From Nonomuraea sp. SYSU D8015 (GTDB lineage Bacteria; Actinomycetota; Actinomycetes; Streptosporangiales; Streptosporangiaceae), in contig NZ_VJYI01000003.1 of assembly GCF_008065375.1 (NCBI RefSeq), forward strand, positions 744,001-808,000: 64,000 bases of DNA, given 5' to 3'. The position numbers were made by a program, and so were the translations under genes. Numbering within the stretch: position 1 is the stretch's first letter; each line of letters begins with the position of its first letter. Of the stretch, positions 17,339 through 25,710 are shown in pieces. The notes under the pieces are model-generated. The model was not told the origin of the DNA. It worked only from the letters and a program-made list of their open reading frames with translations, and did no database searches.

Positions 17339-18828
17339 CAGCCCACGACCACGCCGTAGGCGAAGAGGCTGTAGAACAGCATCCCGAGGTAGAACACCGC
17401 GCCGAACCCGATGATCACGTTGGTCCACCACTTGGGCCGGATCGGTTTGGGCAGCATGCGGTTGTTCACCAACAGCAGCGTCACGCAGTACGCGCCCATC
17501 GCGAACGTCGACAGGAACGCCAGCGTGTCCAGGATCCCGCTCGGCCCCTCAGCCGGCCCGAACAGCAGGATCAGGATGCCGAATATGATCACGCCCCAGA
17601 GGAAGCCCGCGTACAGATGGGACATACGCAGCTTCTTCGCCCCTGGCACGAAGTTGTAGGTCATGTCGGCTTGGCCCCGCGAGAAGGAGTCGAAGAGCCC
17701 CAGCGTCGCGTTCAGGCCGATCAGCGCGATGAACCCGAGGAAGATCGTGCCGAGCACGGAGCTGCCGGCCGAGGAGACGGCGTTGGCCATGGCGGTGAGC
17801 GCCACCTCCCGGTCGTCGCCCCGGATGACCTCGCGCACGCCCGGGTCGATCCGCACCGCCGACTGGGCGATCACCGTGAAGGAGATCGTGACCAGCATGG
17901 TGATGCCCCAGAACAGCAGCAACGCGTCGAACGTGACCCAGCGCCGCCAGCCCTTCCACTTGGCCATCTCCGCCGGGTCCTCGGTGTCGAACATGAAGCC
18001 GCGCGAGGGCATGGCCTCTTCCTCGCCCGCGTGCCGCAGCCCGCGCACCTTCGGGATGTGCGCGCCCATGCCCGCCCCGGAGTCACGCAGGTGCAGCGTG
18101 TACCACATCTGCTGCATGCCCGAAGGGCCGGCGAACGCGCAGGCCCCCACGATCACCGGGAACCAGGCGGCCGACATGGCCTCCGGCGGCAGGTAGCCGA
18201 TCGAGAACATCCCGGTGATCGTGGTGGCCACGTCGCCCCAGGAGCCGACCATGGCGGCCACCACCGCCGTGCCGAGCACGAGCGTGCCGATGAGCAGCGA
18301 CAGCACGTTCTCGAGCACGTTGTAGATCACCTTGGCCAGGCTGAAGACCACGCCGACCAGGATCAGGCCGATGACGGCGGTCACCACCCAGGGGATGCCG
18401 GTGATCTCCTCGAACGCCGCCGCGCCCGCCGACAGGTGTCCCGGCCAGATGTAGACCGCGATCGCGACGATGAAGAAGAACCACATCAGCGGCTTGAACA
18501 CCCGGGCCGCGCCGGAGAAGATGCTCTCCCCCGTGGCCATGGCGTACCGCGCCATCTCCAGCATGACCACGGCCTGGAGCGTGACGCCGATCAGGAACAG
18601 CCACCTGATCTCGGGCCCGAACAGCAGCACCAGCCTGGGCCACATGTACGACTCGCCCATGCCCACGCCCAGCGCGACGAGGAAGACCGTCGGCCCGAGA
18701 ATGTGCACCGAGGGAGGTGCGTCCGGCAGCTTCCTGATGGGCATCGGCTCGAGCCGGCCCGCTTTCCATACTCGTTGATCCTCGACCGGCGGCGTGGCCG
18801 TCGCCGGTGGTGTGTTCGATGTGTCCAC
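17338..18828 (-). CDS. Nramp-related transporter lacking the DPGN motif
   Basis: A 496-residue membrane protein with about 11-12 hydrophobic segments and the general Nramp layout (GPTVFLVALGVGMG first helix, TLQAVVMLEMARYAMATGESI, later GLNATLGLFDSFSRGQADM). Canonical Nramp proteins hold Mn/Fe with DPGN in helix 1; here that site reads GMGES (residues 56-60), and the helix-6 counterpart is FAGPSGMQQ. It probably moves a different substrate, as do Nramp-related magnesium or non-metal carriers. It leads the operon with the small membrane protein and TerC. It lies 155 bases from the end of the acyl-CoA synthetase gene, so read-through is possible. Confidence 0.75.
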   Translation of the reverse strand: MDTSNTPPATATPPVEDQRVWKAGRLEPMPIRKLPDAPPSVHILGPTVFLVALGVGMGESYMWPRLVLLFGPEIRWLFLIGVTLQAVVMLEMARYAMATGESIFSGAARVFKPLMWFFFIVAIAVYIWPGHLSAGAAAFEEITGIPWVVTAVIGLILVGVVFSLAKVIYNVLENVLSLLIGTLVLGTAVVAAMVGSWGDVATTITGMFSIGYLPPEAMSAAWFPVIVGACAFAGPSGMQQMWYTLHLRDSGAGMGAHIPKVRGLRHAGEEEAMPSRGFMFDTEDPAEMAKWKGWRRWVTFDALLLFWGITMLVTISFTVIAQSAVRIDPGVREVIRGDDREVALTAMANAVSSAGSSVLGTIFLGFIALIGLNATLGLFDSFSRGQADMTYNFVPGAKKLRMSHLYAGFLWGVIIFGILILLFGPAEGPSGILDTLAFLSTFAMGAYCVTLLLVNNRMLPKPIRPKWWTNVIIGFGAVFYLGMLFYSLFAYGVVVG

Positions 18829-18983
18829 CTACGGACCTCCTGGGGGGGTTTGTTGCCTTCCTCGTTGCGCTGCCCCGAATAGCCCCCTCGCCTAGATGCT
18901 GTGCTTATGGTCGCGACCGCTTCGGGGCTCGTTGGCTCGTCCCTCGCTCTCTCACCCCGAGCTCCTTCGCTCCGCGCCTGGCT

Positions 18984-21101
18984 CTAGCGCAGCAATCCGG
19001 CAGCCCTGGCCCAGCGGTACTTCGCACCGAGGACCGCCACGGGCTTCTCTGTCGTGTACGGGTACGCGACCACGCCGTGCTCGAACAGGTACTCGCAGGC
19101 CTCCTCTACCTCGGTGTCGCCGGCCAGCGACGCCACGACCGGCTTGACGTTCCCCTTCGCCCGCTCCTCCGCCACCACACGGGCGATCAACTCGGCGAAG
19201 ACCATCGGCGGCGTCACGATCGTGTGCCAGTAGCCCAGGACCAGCGCGTGGATGCGCTCGTCGGCCAGGCCCAGGCGGACCGTGTTCTCGTACGTCGAGG
19301 GCGGCTCGCCGCCGGTGATGTCGATCGGGTTGCCGGCCGCGCCGAACGGCGGGATGTAGGCGCGGAACGCGGCGTCCAGGTCGGGCGGGATGTCCATGAG
19401 CGTCAGCCCGGCGTCCACGATGGCGTCCGACAGCAGCACGCCCGAGCCGCCCGCCCCGGTGATGATGACGACGTTCTCGCCCTTCGGCGCGGGCAGCAGC
19501 GGCAGCGCGCGAGCGTACTCGAGCATGTCGTTGAGCCCGGGCGCCCGCACCACGCCGGCCTGGCGCAGGATGTCGTCATACACCTTGTCGTCGCCGGCCA
19601 GCGCGCCCGTGTGGGATCCGGCCGCCCGCGCGCCCATCGCGGTGCGTCCGGCCTTGAGCACGATGACCGGCTTCTCCTTGACGACCCGGCGGGCCGCCTC
19701 GACGAAGCCGCGCCCGTCCTTGAGGTCCTCCAGGTGCATGGCCACGGCCTTGGTGTTGTCGTCCTGCTCGAAGAACGTCAGCAGGTCGTCCTCGTCCACG
19801 TCGGCCTTGTTGCCGACGCCCACGATGGCCGACACGCCCATCTTGGTCGTGCGGCTGAAGCCCAGGATGGCCATGCCGATGCCGCCGCTCTGCGAGGTCA
19901 GCGCCACGCTGCCCTTGACGTCGTACGGCGTGCAGAACGTCGCGCAGAGGTTCTCCGGCGTGTAGTAGTAGCCGTAGATGTTCGGGCCGAGCATGCGCAC
20001 GCCGTGCCTGCGGGCGATCTCCACGATCTCCTTCTGGCCCTCGACGTTGCCGGTCTCCGCGAACCCGGACGGGATCATGACGGCCCCGGCCACGCCCTTC
20101 TGCCCGACCTCCTCCAGCGCCGCCGCGACGAACTTGGCGGGAATGGCGAACACGGCCACGTCCACGTCGCCGGGCACGTCGGAGATGCTCTTGTACGCGG
20201 GCAGCCCCATGATCTCGTCGGCCTTCGGGTTGATCGGGAGGATCTGGCCCTTGTAGCCGCCGTTGATGAGGTTGCGCATGACCGAGTTGCCGATCTTGCC
20301 GGTCTCGGCGGAGGCGCCGATCACGGCCACCGAGCGCGGCTTGAAGATCCGCGTCATCTGCCGCAGGATCTCCTCGCGCGACAGCCTCTGGACCTCGGCC
20401 GGCTTGTCGCCGATGAGGATGCGCACGTCGGCGGCGACCGCGCCGTTCGCGTCGGCGAAGACCGGGTTGAGGTCCACCTCGACGATCTCGGGGAAGTCGG
20501 TCACCAGCCTGCCGACGCGCTCGATCAGGCCCGCGAGCGCCGCCCGGTCGGCCGGTGCGGCACCGCGGGCGCCGCGGAGCACCTCTGCTGCTCTGATGTC
20601 GTCGAGCATCGCAAGCGCATCATCACCTGAAACCGGGGCAAGCCGGAAGGTCACGTCCTTGAGGACTTCGACCAGGACGCCGCCCAGGCCGAAGGCCACG
20701 ACCTTGCCGAAGGTCGGGTCGGTGACGGCGCCGACGATGACCTCGTGGCCGCCGCCGACCAGCTGCTGCACCTGGATGCCGTCGATCTTGGCATCGGGGT
20801 TGTAGGCGCGGGCGTTGGCCAGGATCGTGTCATAGCCCTCCCGCACCTCCTCGGCGGTCTTCAGTCCGACCAGCACGCCGCCGGCGTCGGTCTTGTGCAG
20901 GATGTCCGGCGAGACGATCTTCAGGACGACCGGGAGCCCGATCTTGCCGGCGATCTCCGCCGCCTCGTCGGCCGACGTCGCCAGCCCTTCGCCGGGGGTG
21001 GCGATGCCGTACGCCTCGCAGATCTTGCGCCCCTCCGGAGCCGTCAGGGCGGTGCGTCCCTCGGCGAGCGCCTTGTCCAGTACTTCCCTGACTGTGTTCA
21101 T
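18984..21101 (-). CDS. ADP-forming acyl-CoA synthetase (acetate-CoA ligase family)
   Basis: A 705-residue fused NDP-forming acyl-CoA synthetase. Order: an N-terminal ATP-grasp domain (KIGLPVVLKIVSPDILHKTD, ending VDLNPVF), then a CoA-binding domain (IFKPRSVAVIGASAETGKIG) and a ligase domain (GPNIYGYYY, ALTSQSGGIGMAI), that is, the beta part precedes the alpha part. GGGAG lies before ATG 21101. It follows frc in the same direction with a 72-base gap. Such enzymes make acyl-CoA from an acid and ATP; next to frc it could prime the CoA-transfer cycle by making oxalyl-CoA or formyl-CoA. That substrate is inference. Confidence 0.85.
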   Translation of the reverse strand: MNTVREVLDKALAEGRTALTAPEGRKICEAYGIATPGEGLATSADEAAEIAGKIGLPVVLKIVSPDILHKTDAGGVLVGLKTAEEVREGYDTILANARAYNPDAKIDGIQVQQLVGGGHEVIVGAVTDPTFGKVVAFGLGGVLVEVLKDVTFRLAPVSGDDALAMLDDIRAAEVLRGARGAAPADRAALAGLIERVGRLVTDFPEIVEVDLNPVFADANGAVAADVRILIGDKPAEVQRLSREEILRQMTRIFKPRSVAVIGASAETGKIGNSVMRNLINGGYKGQILPINPKADEIMGLPAYKSISDVPGDVDVAVFAIPAKFVAAALEEVGQKGVAGAVMIPSGFAETGNVEGQKEIVEIARRHGVRMLGPNIYGYYYTPENLCATFCTPYDVKGSVALTSQSGGIGMAILGFSRTTKMGVSAIVGVGNKADVDEDDLLTFFEQDDNTKAVAMHLEDLKDGRGFVEAARRVVKEKPVIVLKAGRTAMGARAAGSHTGALAGDDKVYDDILRQAGVVRAPGLNDMLEYARALPLLPAPKGENVVIITGAGGSGVLLSDAIVDAGLTLMDIPPDLDAAFRAYIPPFGAAGNPIDITGGEPPSTYENTVRLGLADERIHALVLGYWHTIVTPPMVFAELIARVVAEERAKGNVKPVVASLAGDTEVEEACEYLFEHGVVAYPYTTEKPVAVLGAKYRWARAAGLLR

Positions 21102-21173
21102 GGTCGCGCTCCCTACGGGCACTCCCTGGTTACGCAAGCTGCCGCTGTCGCGCCCTACTCGCTGCTCCGGCAC

Positions 21174-22397
21174 TTAGATGACTCCGTTCGTCTTGAGCTC
21201 GGCCAGCTCCTCCACGCTCACGCCGAGCTCGGTGTAGATCTCTTCGTTGTGCTCGCCGAGCAGGGGCGGGGTGCGGACCTCGACCGGCGAGTCCGACAGT
21301 TGCAGGGGGCTGCCGACCGTCACGAACTCACCGCGCTCCGGGTGGTCGACCGTGACGACGATGCCCTCGTCGCGCAGCGACTCGTCCTCCACCAGCTCCT
21401 TGGTGGACAGGATCGGCCCGCACGGGATGTTCTCGGCGTTGAGCCGGTCCAGGACCGTCCACTTGTCGTGGCGGATCGTCCACTCCTCGATGAGCTGGAA
21501 CATCTTGTCCAGCTTCGGCAGCCGCGCCTCCGGCGTCGCCCACTCGGGGTCCTCGGCCAGCTCCGGGCGGCCGATGATGTTCGCGATCGGCTTCCAGCCG
21601 ACCGGCTGGACGATCACGTAGATGTAGTCGTTCGGGCCGCCGGGCGCGCAGCGCACCGCCCAGCCCGGCTGGCCGCCGCCGCTGGCGTTGCCGGAGCGGG
21701 GCACCTCGTCGCCGAAGGTCTTGTTCGGGTATTCGCGCAGCGGGCCGTGCGCCAGGCGCTGCTGGTCCCGGAGCTTGACGCGGCACAGGTTCAGCACGGC
21801 GTGCTGCATGGCCACCTGCACCCGCTGCCCGCGGCCGGTCTGCTCGCGCTGGTAGAGGGCGGCCAGGATGCCGGCGACCGCGTGGATGCCGGTGCCGGAG
21901 TCGCCGATCTGGGCGCCCGTCGCCAGCGGCGGGCCCTCCTCGAAGCCGGTGGTGCTCATCGAGCCGCCCATCGCCTGGGCGATCACCTCGTACGCCTTGA
22001 ACTTGGCGTACCGGCCGGGGCCGAAGCCCTTGATCGAGGCGTAGATGAGGCGGGGGTTGAGCTCCTGGAGCCGCTCCCAGGGGAAGCCCATGCGGTCCAC
22101 CGCGCCCGGGCCGAAGTTCTCCACCAGGATGTCGGCGGTCTGCACCAGCTCGGTGAAGATCTGCTTGCCGCGCTCGCTCTTCATGTTGAGGGTGATGCTG
22201 CGCTTGTTGCAGTTGAGCATCGTGAAGTAGAGGCTGTCCACGCCGGGCACGTCACGCAGCTGCTGCCGGGTGATGTCACCGGTCGGGGCCTCCAGCTTGA
22301 CCACGTCCGCGCCGAGCCAGGCGAGCATCTGGGTGGCGGACGGGCCGGACTGGACGTGGGTCATGTCGAGGACGCGGACACCTTCGAGTGCCTTCAT
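21174..22397 (-). CDS. frc: Formyl-CoA:oxalate CoA-transferase
   Basis: Transfers CoA from formyl-CoA to oxalate, giving oxalyl-CoA and formate: the first step of oxalate catabolism. The 407-residue class III CoA-transferase closely tracks E. coli Frc: VQSGPSATQMLAWLGADV, DVPGVDSLYFTMLNCNKRSI, NLCRVKLRDQQRL, and LLGEHNEEI near the end. The catalytic Asp lies in QIGDSGTG, and the glycine loop GNASGGGQPGW that closes over the active site is present. It lies 12 bases after the oxc-like gene. Other class III transferases lack this exact loop context, so the Frc call is firm. Confidence 0.93.
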   Translation of the reverse strand: MKALEGVRVLDMTHVQSGPSATQMLAWLGADVVKLEAPTGDITRQQLRDVPGVDSLYFTMLNCNKRSITLNMKSERGKQIFTELVQTADILVENFGPGAVDRMGFPWERLQELNPRLIYASIKGFGPGRYAKFKAYEVIAQAMGGSMSTTGFEEGPPLATGAQIGDSGTGIHAVAGILAALYQREQTGRGQRVQVAMQHAVLNLCRVKLRDQQRLAHGPLREYPNKTFGDEVPRSGNASGGGQPGWAVRCAPGGPNDYIYVIVQPVGWKPIANIIGRPELAEDPEWATPEARLPKLDKMFQLIEEWTIRHDKWTVLDRLNAENIPCGPILSTKELVEDESLRDEGIVVTVDHPERGEFVTVGSPLQLSDSPVEVRTPPLLGEHNEEIYTELGVSVEELAELKTNGVI

Positions 22398-22409
22398 CGC
22401 GGAGGCTCC

Positions 22410-24080
22410 CTACTTGTACATCGTCTGGTTCATGGTTCCGGGGGCGTAAACCTCTGGGTCGACCCAGACGTTGATCAGCGAGGGCTTGCCCGACTCCCGC
22501 GCCCGCTCCAGCGCGGGGCGGATCTCGGCCGGGTCGCGCACCTCCTCGCCGTAGCCGCCGAGGAGCTTGGCGAAGTCGCCGTAGCGGACGTCGCCGAGGG
22601 TGTTGCCGACGCGGGCGCGCTGCTCGCCGTACTTGGCCGCCTGGCCGTACCTGATCTGGTTCATGGACGAGTTGTTGCCGATGACGCCGATGAACGGCAG
22701 GTTGAAGCGGACCATGGTCTCGAAGTCCCAGCCGGTGAGGCTGAAGGCGCCGTCGCCGAACAGGCACAGCACCTCCTTGTCGGGCCGGGCCTGCTTGGCG
22801 GCCATCGAGAACGCCACGCCGACGCCGAGCGTGCCGAGCGGTCCCGGGTCCATCCAGTGACCGGGCGACTTGGGCTGGACGACCTGTCCGGAGAAGGTGA
22901 CGATGTCGCCGCCGTCGCCGATGTAGATCGTGTCCTCGGTGAGGAACTCGTTGATCTCGTGGACGAGGCGGTACGGGTCGATGGGCTGGGCGCCGGACAG
23001 CTGGCGGGGCAGCCGCTTCTCGTACGCCTGGGTCTCGACCGCGCGCAGCTCGTCCATCCACGCCTTGCGCTTGGCGGCGGCGTCCCCGATGCGGCCGCTG
23101 GCGGCCTGGGCGGCGGCGGAGAGGATGAGGCCGGCGTCGCCGACGATCCCCAGGTCGATGTCCCTGTTCTTGCCGACGGTGCGGTAGTCGAGGTCGATCT
23201 GCACCACGGTCGCCGTCGGGGAGAGCCGCTTGCCGTAGCCCATCCGGAAGTCGAACGGGGTGCCGACGATGATGATCAGGTCGGCCTCGGTGAAGGCGTA
23301 GCGGCGGCTGAGCTGGAAGTGGTGCGGGTCGCCGGGCGGGAGCGTGCCGCGCCCCGAGCCGTTCATGTACGCGGGCACGTTGAGCCCGCGTACGAAGTCG
23401 ATGGCCGCGTCGGTGGCCCGGCAGGTCCAGACCTGGCTGCCGAGCAGGATGCACGGCTTCTCGGCGTGGGCGAGGAGGTCGGCCAGCCGCTCGATCGCCT
23501 CGGGGTCGCCCTGCTGGCGGGTGGAGGCCCGGTAGTGGCCGGCCTTGGGGATGCGCGCCTTCTCCATGGGGACCTTCGCGTCGAGCACGTCACGCGGGAT
23601 CTCCAGGAACGAAGGGCCGGGAGCGCCGTGGTAGCACTCGCGGAAGGCCATCGACACGATGTCCGCCACCCGTTCGGTGCTGGGCACCGTGGCGGCGAAC
23701 TTGGTGATCGGGGTCATCATGTCCACGTGCGGCAGGTCCTGGAGTGAGCCCATCTTGTGCTGGCTCAGCGCACCCTGGCCGCCGATGAGCAGCATCGGGC
23801 TCTCCGCGCGGAACGCGTTCGCCACGCCGGTCACCGCGTCGGTCGTGCCGGGTCCGGCGGTGACGACCGCGCAGCCGGGCTTGCCGGTGATGCGGGCGTA
23901 GCCGTCGGCGGCGTGCGCGGCAACCTGTTCGTGGCGTACGTCGATGACCTCGATGCCCTCATCGACGCAGCCGTCGTAGATATCGATGATGTGGCCGCCA
24001 CAGAGCGTGTAGATCACGTCCACGCCTTCGGCCTTGAGTGCCTTGGCTACGAGATGACCGCCAGAGATCGTTTCCGACAT
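22410..24080 (-). CDS. Oxalyl-CoA decarboxylase / 2-hydroxyacyl-CoA lyase-type ThDP enzyme
   Basis: A 556-residue ThDP enzyme next to frc, predicted to convert oxalyl-CoA to formyl-CoA and CO2. It keeps the ThDP-activating Glu in RHEQVAAHAADGYAR and has a GDGAFSLTGWDFETM Mg/ThDP motif. The C-terminal tail (PGTMNQTMYK) is like the lid of bacterial 2-hydroxyacyl-CoA lyases. Sequence around the cofactor site is not especially close to E. coli Oxc, so two readings compete: a divergent oxalyl-CoA decarboxylase (favoured by frc and the transporter) or a lyase that makes or uses formyl-CoA. ATG 24080 is preceded by GGGTGGCAC, and operator C lies 30 bases further up. Confidence 0.7.
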   Translation of the reverse strand: MSETISGGHLVAKALKAEGVDVIYTLCGGHIIDIYDGCVDEGIEVIDVRHEQVAAHAADGYARITGKPGCAVVTAGPGTTDAVTGVANAFRAESPMLLIGGQGALSQHKMGSLQDLPHVDMMTPITKFAATVPSTERVADIVSMAFRECYHGAPGPSFLEIPRDVLDAKVPMEKARIPKAGHYRASTRQQGDPEAIERLADLLAHAEKPCILLGSQVWTCRATDAAIDFVRGLNVPAYMNGSGRGTLPPGDPHHFQLSRRYAFTEADLIIIVGTPFDFRMGYGKRLSPTATVVQIDLDYRTVGKNRDIDLGIVGDAGLILSAAAQAASGRIGDAAAKRKAWMDELRAVETQAYEKRLPRQLSGAQPIDPYRLVHEINEFLTEDTIYIGDGGDIVTFSGQVVQPKSPGHWMDPGPLGTLGVGVAFSMAAKQARPDKEVLCLFGDGAFSLTGWDFETMVRFNLPFIGVIGNNSSMNQIRYGQAAKYGEQRARVGNTLGDVRYGDFAKLLGGYGEEVRDPAEIRPALERARESGKPSLINVWVDPEVYAPGTMNQTMYK

Positions 24081-24110
24081 TGTGCCACCCTTTCCCGGCG
24101 ACTGTCTTCC

Positions 24111-24128
24111 GCATACTGCATACCGTAT
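24111..24128. promoter_or_regulatory. GntR-type operator C upstream of the oxc-like gene
   Basis: GCATACTGCATACCGTAT contains a perfect ATAC-C-GTAT core (24120-24128) plus an extra ATAC half-site (24113-24116). It lies 31-48 bases before the start of the oxc-frc-acs unit. Confidence 0.7.
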
Positions 24129-24446
24129 GAGCCCAATGGTTACCCTCTTGTTAACGGCCTGTCTAGACCCCAGGGGGCAACTCGATCAGCTCCATCTGCT
24201 CTCCCGCCCACCCCGGAGGGACCACGGCCAGCGCGTCCGCCAGCGCCGCCCCCAGAGGGACCCGGGCCGGTCATGGCCCAGGAGCACGGCTCCCTTGCCG
24301 GACCTCCGAGGGAGGCGGCGAGCCGGGCGCCACAGGCGTCACCACCGCGCCCGCCCCAGCACGACCGCGCCCTCGGGGATGACCTTTCCACCACTGGTCC
24401 ATGCCGCACAACGGTCACAGGCACACTCCTTGACCCACGTTTTTCC

Positions 24447-24465
24447 ATACTGTATACGGAATACA
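24447..24465. promoter_or_regulatory. GntR-type operator D upstream of the PanE-like gene
   Basis: ATACTGTAT (24447-24455) is a perfect ATAC-N-GTAT core, followed by the partly overlapping ATACGGAATAC. It lies about 40 bases before the PanE-like gene. Confidence 0.7.
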
Positions 24466-24493
24466 CGATCCGACGCGAGAACGGAGCGCGAGC

Positions 24494-25471
24494 ATGAAGG
24501 TCGCTGTTCTTGGCGCCGGCGCCATCGGCGCATACGTGGGGGCCGCCCTCCACCGGGCGGGAGTCGAGGTGCACCTCATCGCGAGAGGCGAGCACCTGCA
24601 GGCGATACGCCGCGCCGGTGTGCGGGTGCTCTCCCCCAGGGGCGATTTCTCCGCCCATCCCCATGCCACCGACGACCCCACCGAGGTCGGGCCGGTGGAC
24701 CACGTCTTCCTGGGCCTCAAGGCGAACAGCTACGCCTCCGCAGGCTCCATGATCAGGCCGCTTCTGCACGAGACCACGAGCATCATCGCCGCGCAGAACG
24801 GCATCCCGTGGTGGTACTTCCACGGGCTCAAGGGCCCCTACGAGGGCTACCGCATCGAGAGCGTCGACCCGGGCGGCGCGGTGACGGCCGCGTTGCCGCT
24901 GCACCGGGCCGTCGGCTGCGTCGTGTACGCGGCCACCGAGATCGAGCGTCCAGGCGTGATCCGCCACCTGGAGGGCACCCGCTTCTCCATCGGCGAGCCG
25001 AACGGCGAGCTGTCCGAGCGCTGCCTCTCCTTCAGCCGGGCCGCGATCGAGGGCGGCCTGAAGTGCCCCGTCGAGCGTGACCTGCGCCGCGACGTGTGGA
25101 TCAAACTCATGGGAAACATCGCCTTCAACCCGATCAGCGCGCTGGCGCGGGCGACGATGGCCGGGATCTGCCGCCACGACGGCGCCAGGGAGCTGGTCGT
25201 GGCCATGATGCGGGAGACGGTGGACGTGGCCAGGCGGGTGGGCTGCGACCCGGGGATCTCCATCGAGCGCCGGCTGAGGGGCGCGGAGAAGGCGGGCGAG
25301 CACAAGACGTCCACGCTCCAGGACCTGGAGAAGGGCAAGCCGCTGGAGCTCGACGTGCTCCTCGCGGCGGTGGTCGAGCTGGCCGACCTCACCCGCGCCG
25401 AGGTGCCCACGCTGCGTGCGATCCACGCGGTGAGCGACCTGCTCAACGAGAACCTTGTCCGTGCGGTCTAG
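24494..25471 (+). CDS. Ketopantoate reductase-like (ApbA/PanE) 2-oxoacid reductase
   Basis: A 325-residue NADPH-dependent reductase. The N-terminus MKVAVLGAGAIGAYVG is the dinucleotide site; the family Lys is in RDVWIKLMGNIAFNPISALA, and EHKTSTLQDLEKGKPLE is the C-terminal PanE signature with catalytic-site residues. PanE makes pantoate for CoA synthesis, but this copy is under operator D and next to the CoA-transfer genes, so it may reduce another 2-oxoacid or supply CoA for oxalate growth. Both readings are inference. CGGAG lies upstream of ATG 24494. Confidence 0.8.
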   Translation: MKVAVLGAGAIGAYVGAALHRAGVEVHLIARGEHLQAIRRAGVRVLSPRGDFSAHPHATDDPTEVGPVDHVFLGLKANSYASAGSMIRPLLHETTSIIAAQNGIPWWYFHGLKGPYEGYRIESVDPGGAVTAALPLHRAVGCVVYAATEIERPGVIRHLEGTRFSIGEPNGELSERCLSFSRAAIEGGLKCPVERDLRRDVWIKLMGNIAFNPISALARATMAGICRHDGARELVVAMMRETVDVARRVGCDPGISIERRLRGAEKAGEHKTSTLQDLEKGKPLELDVLLAAVVELADLTRAEVPTLRAIHAVSDLLNENLVRAV

Positions 25472-25477
25472 CTCAGA

Positions 25478-25500
25478 ATACCGTAGATTGTATACCGAAT
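25478..25500. promoter_or_regulatory. Double GntR-type operator E before a truncated frame
   Basis: Two imperfect copies of the core, ATACCGTAG (25478-25486) and ATACCGAAT (25492-25500), lie 14 bases apart just after the PanE-like gene. They precede a short, ribosome-site-bearing frame at 25510. Confidence 0.55.
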
Positions 25501-25509
25501 GGAGAGCTT

Positions 25510-25608
25510 ATGGGCTATGACCGCCTGACCCGTTACCCCGGCGAGCGGCGGATCAGCGTCACCCCTGGCGTCGGCAATGGCTCTGCCGGCGCACGTCCAC
25601 CGGGGTGA
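25510..25608 (+). pseudogene. Short 32-aa frame behind operator E, probably a truncated gene
   Basis: GGAGAG lies before ATG 25510, and the frame reads MGYDRLTRYPGERRISV and stops after 32 codons. It has a normal start region and a regulon operator but is far too short for an enzyme, and the next 60 bases hold no continuation I can recognise. It is most likely the 5' stub of a lost regulon member; a small functional peptide cannot be excluded. Confidence 0.4.
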
Positions 25609-25672
25609 TGAGCGGGATGCCGTACGGCGTCGCCTAGCCCCCGTGCGCCGTCCGGCATCCCCGCTACTGTAT

Positions 25673-25697
25673 TTTGACAACCATTTTCATTTTGGCG
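25673..25697. promoter_or_regulatory. Zur operator before the zinc uptake operon
   Basis: TTGACAACCATTTTCATTTTGG resembles the actinobacterial Zur box, built on TGAAAATCATTTTCA. It sits 14-38 bases before the znuA start in an AT-rich patch, as expected for zinc-dependent repression by the Zur encoded at the operon end. Confidence 0.75.
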
Positions 25698-25710
25698 CAT
25701 ACTGACTCAT

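Larger units (their letters stand above)
24081..24493. other. Divergent regulatory region with a decayed coding remnant
   Basis: Operators C and D lie at either end. Between them (about 24160-24430, minus strand) there is broken coding-like sequence: one frame reads CDRCAAWTSGGKVIPEGAVVLG and stops; another, after a shift, reads GAALADALAVVPPGWAG and then EQMELIELPPGV before a TAG. Together they look like the tail of a decayed gene with frame breaks. I cannot name the family. Confidence 0.4.

Noticed and set aside
16851..17340. A manganese riboswitch (yybP-ykoY type) before the TerC gene
   Set aside because: The TerC gene overlaps the preceding coding sequence, so there is no untranslated leader for it.
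18890..18905. AGATGCTGTGCTTATGG as another GntR operator before the Nramp-like gene
   Set aside because: It matches too few positions of ATAC-N-GTAT and has no symmetry.
20745..23747. A 1000-codon open frame on the plus strand opposite acs, frc and oxc
   Set aside because: It is the mirror of highly GC-biased genes with strong homology on the minus strand; its own translation is Arg/Asp/Val/Leu-rich with no domain.
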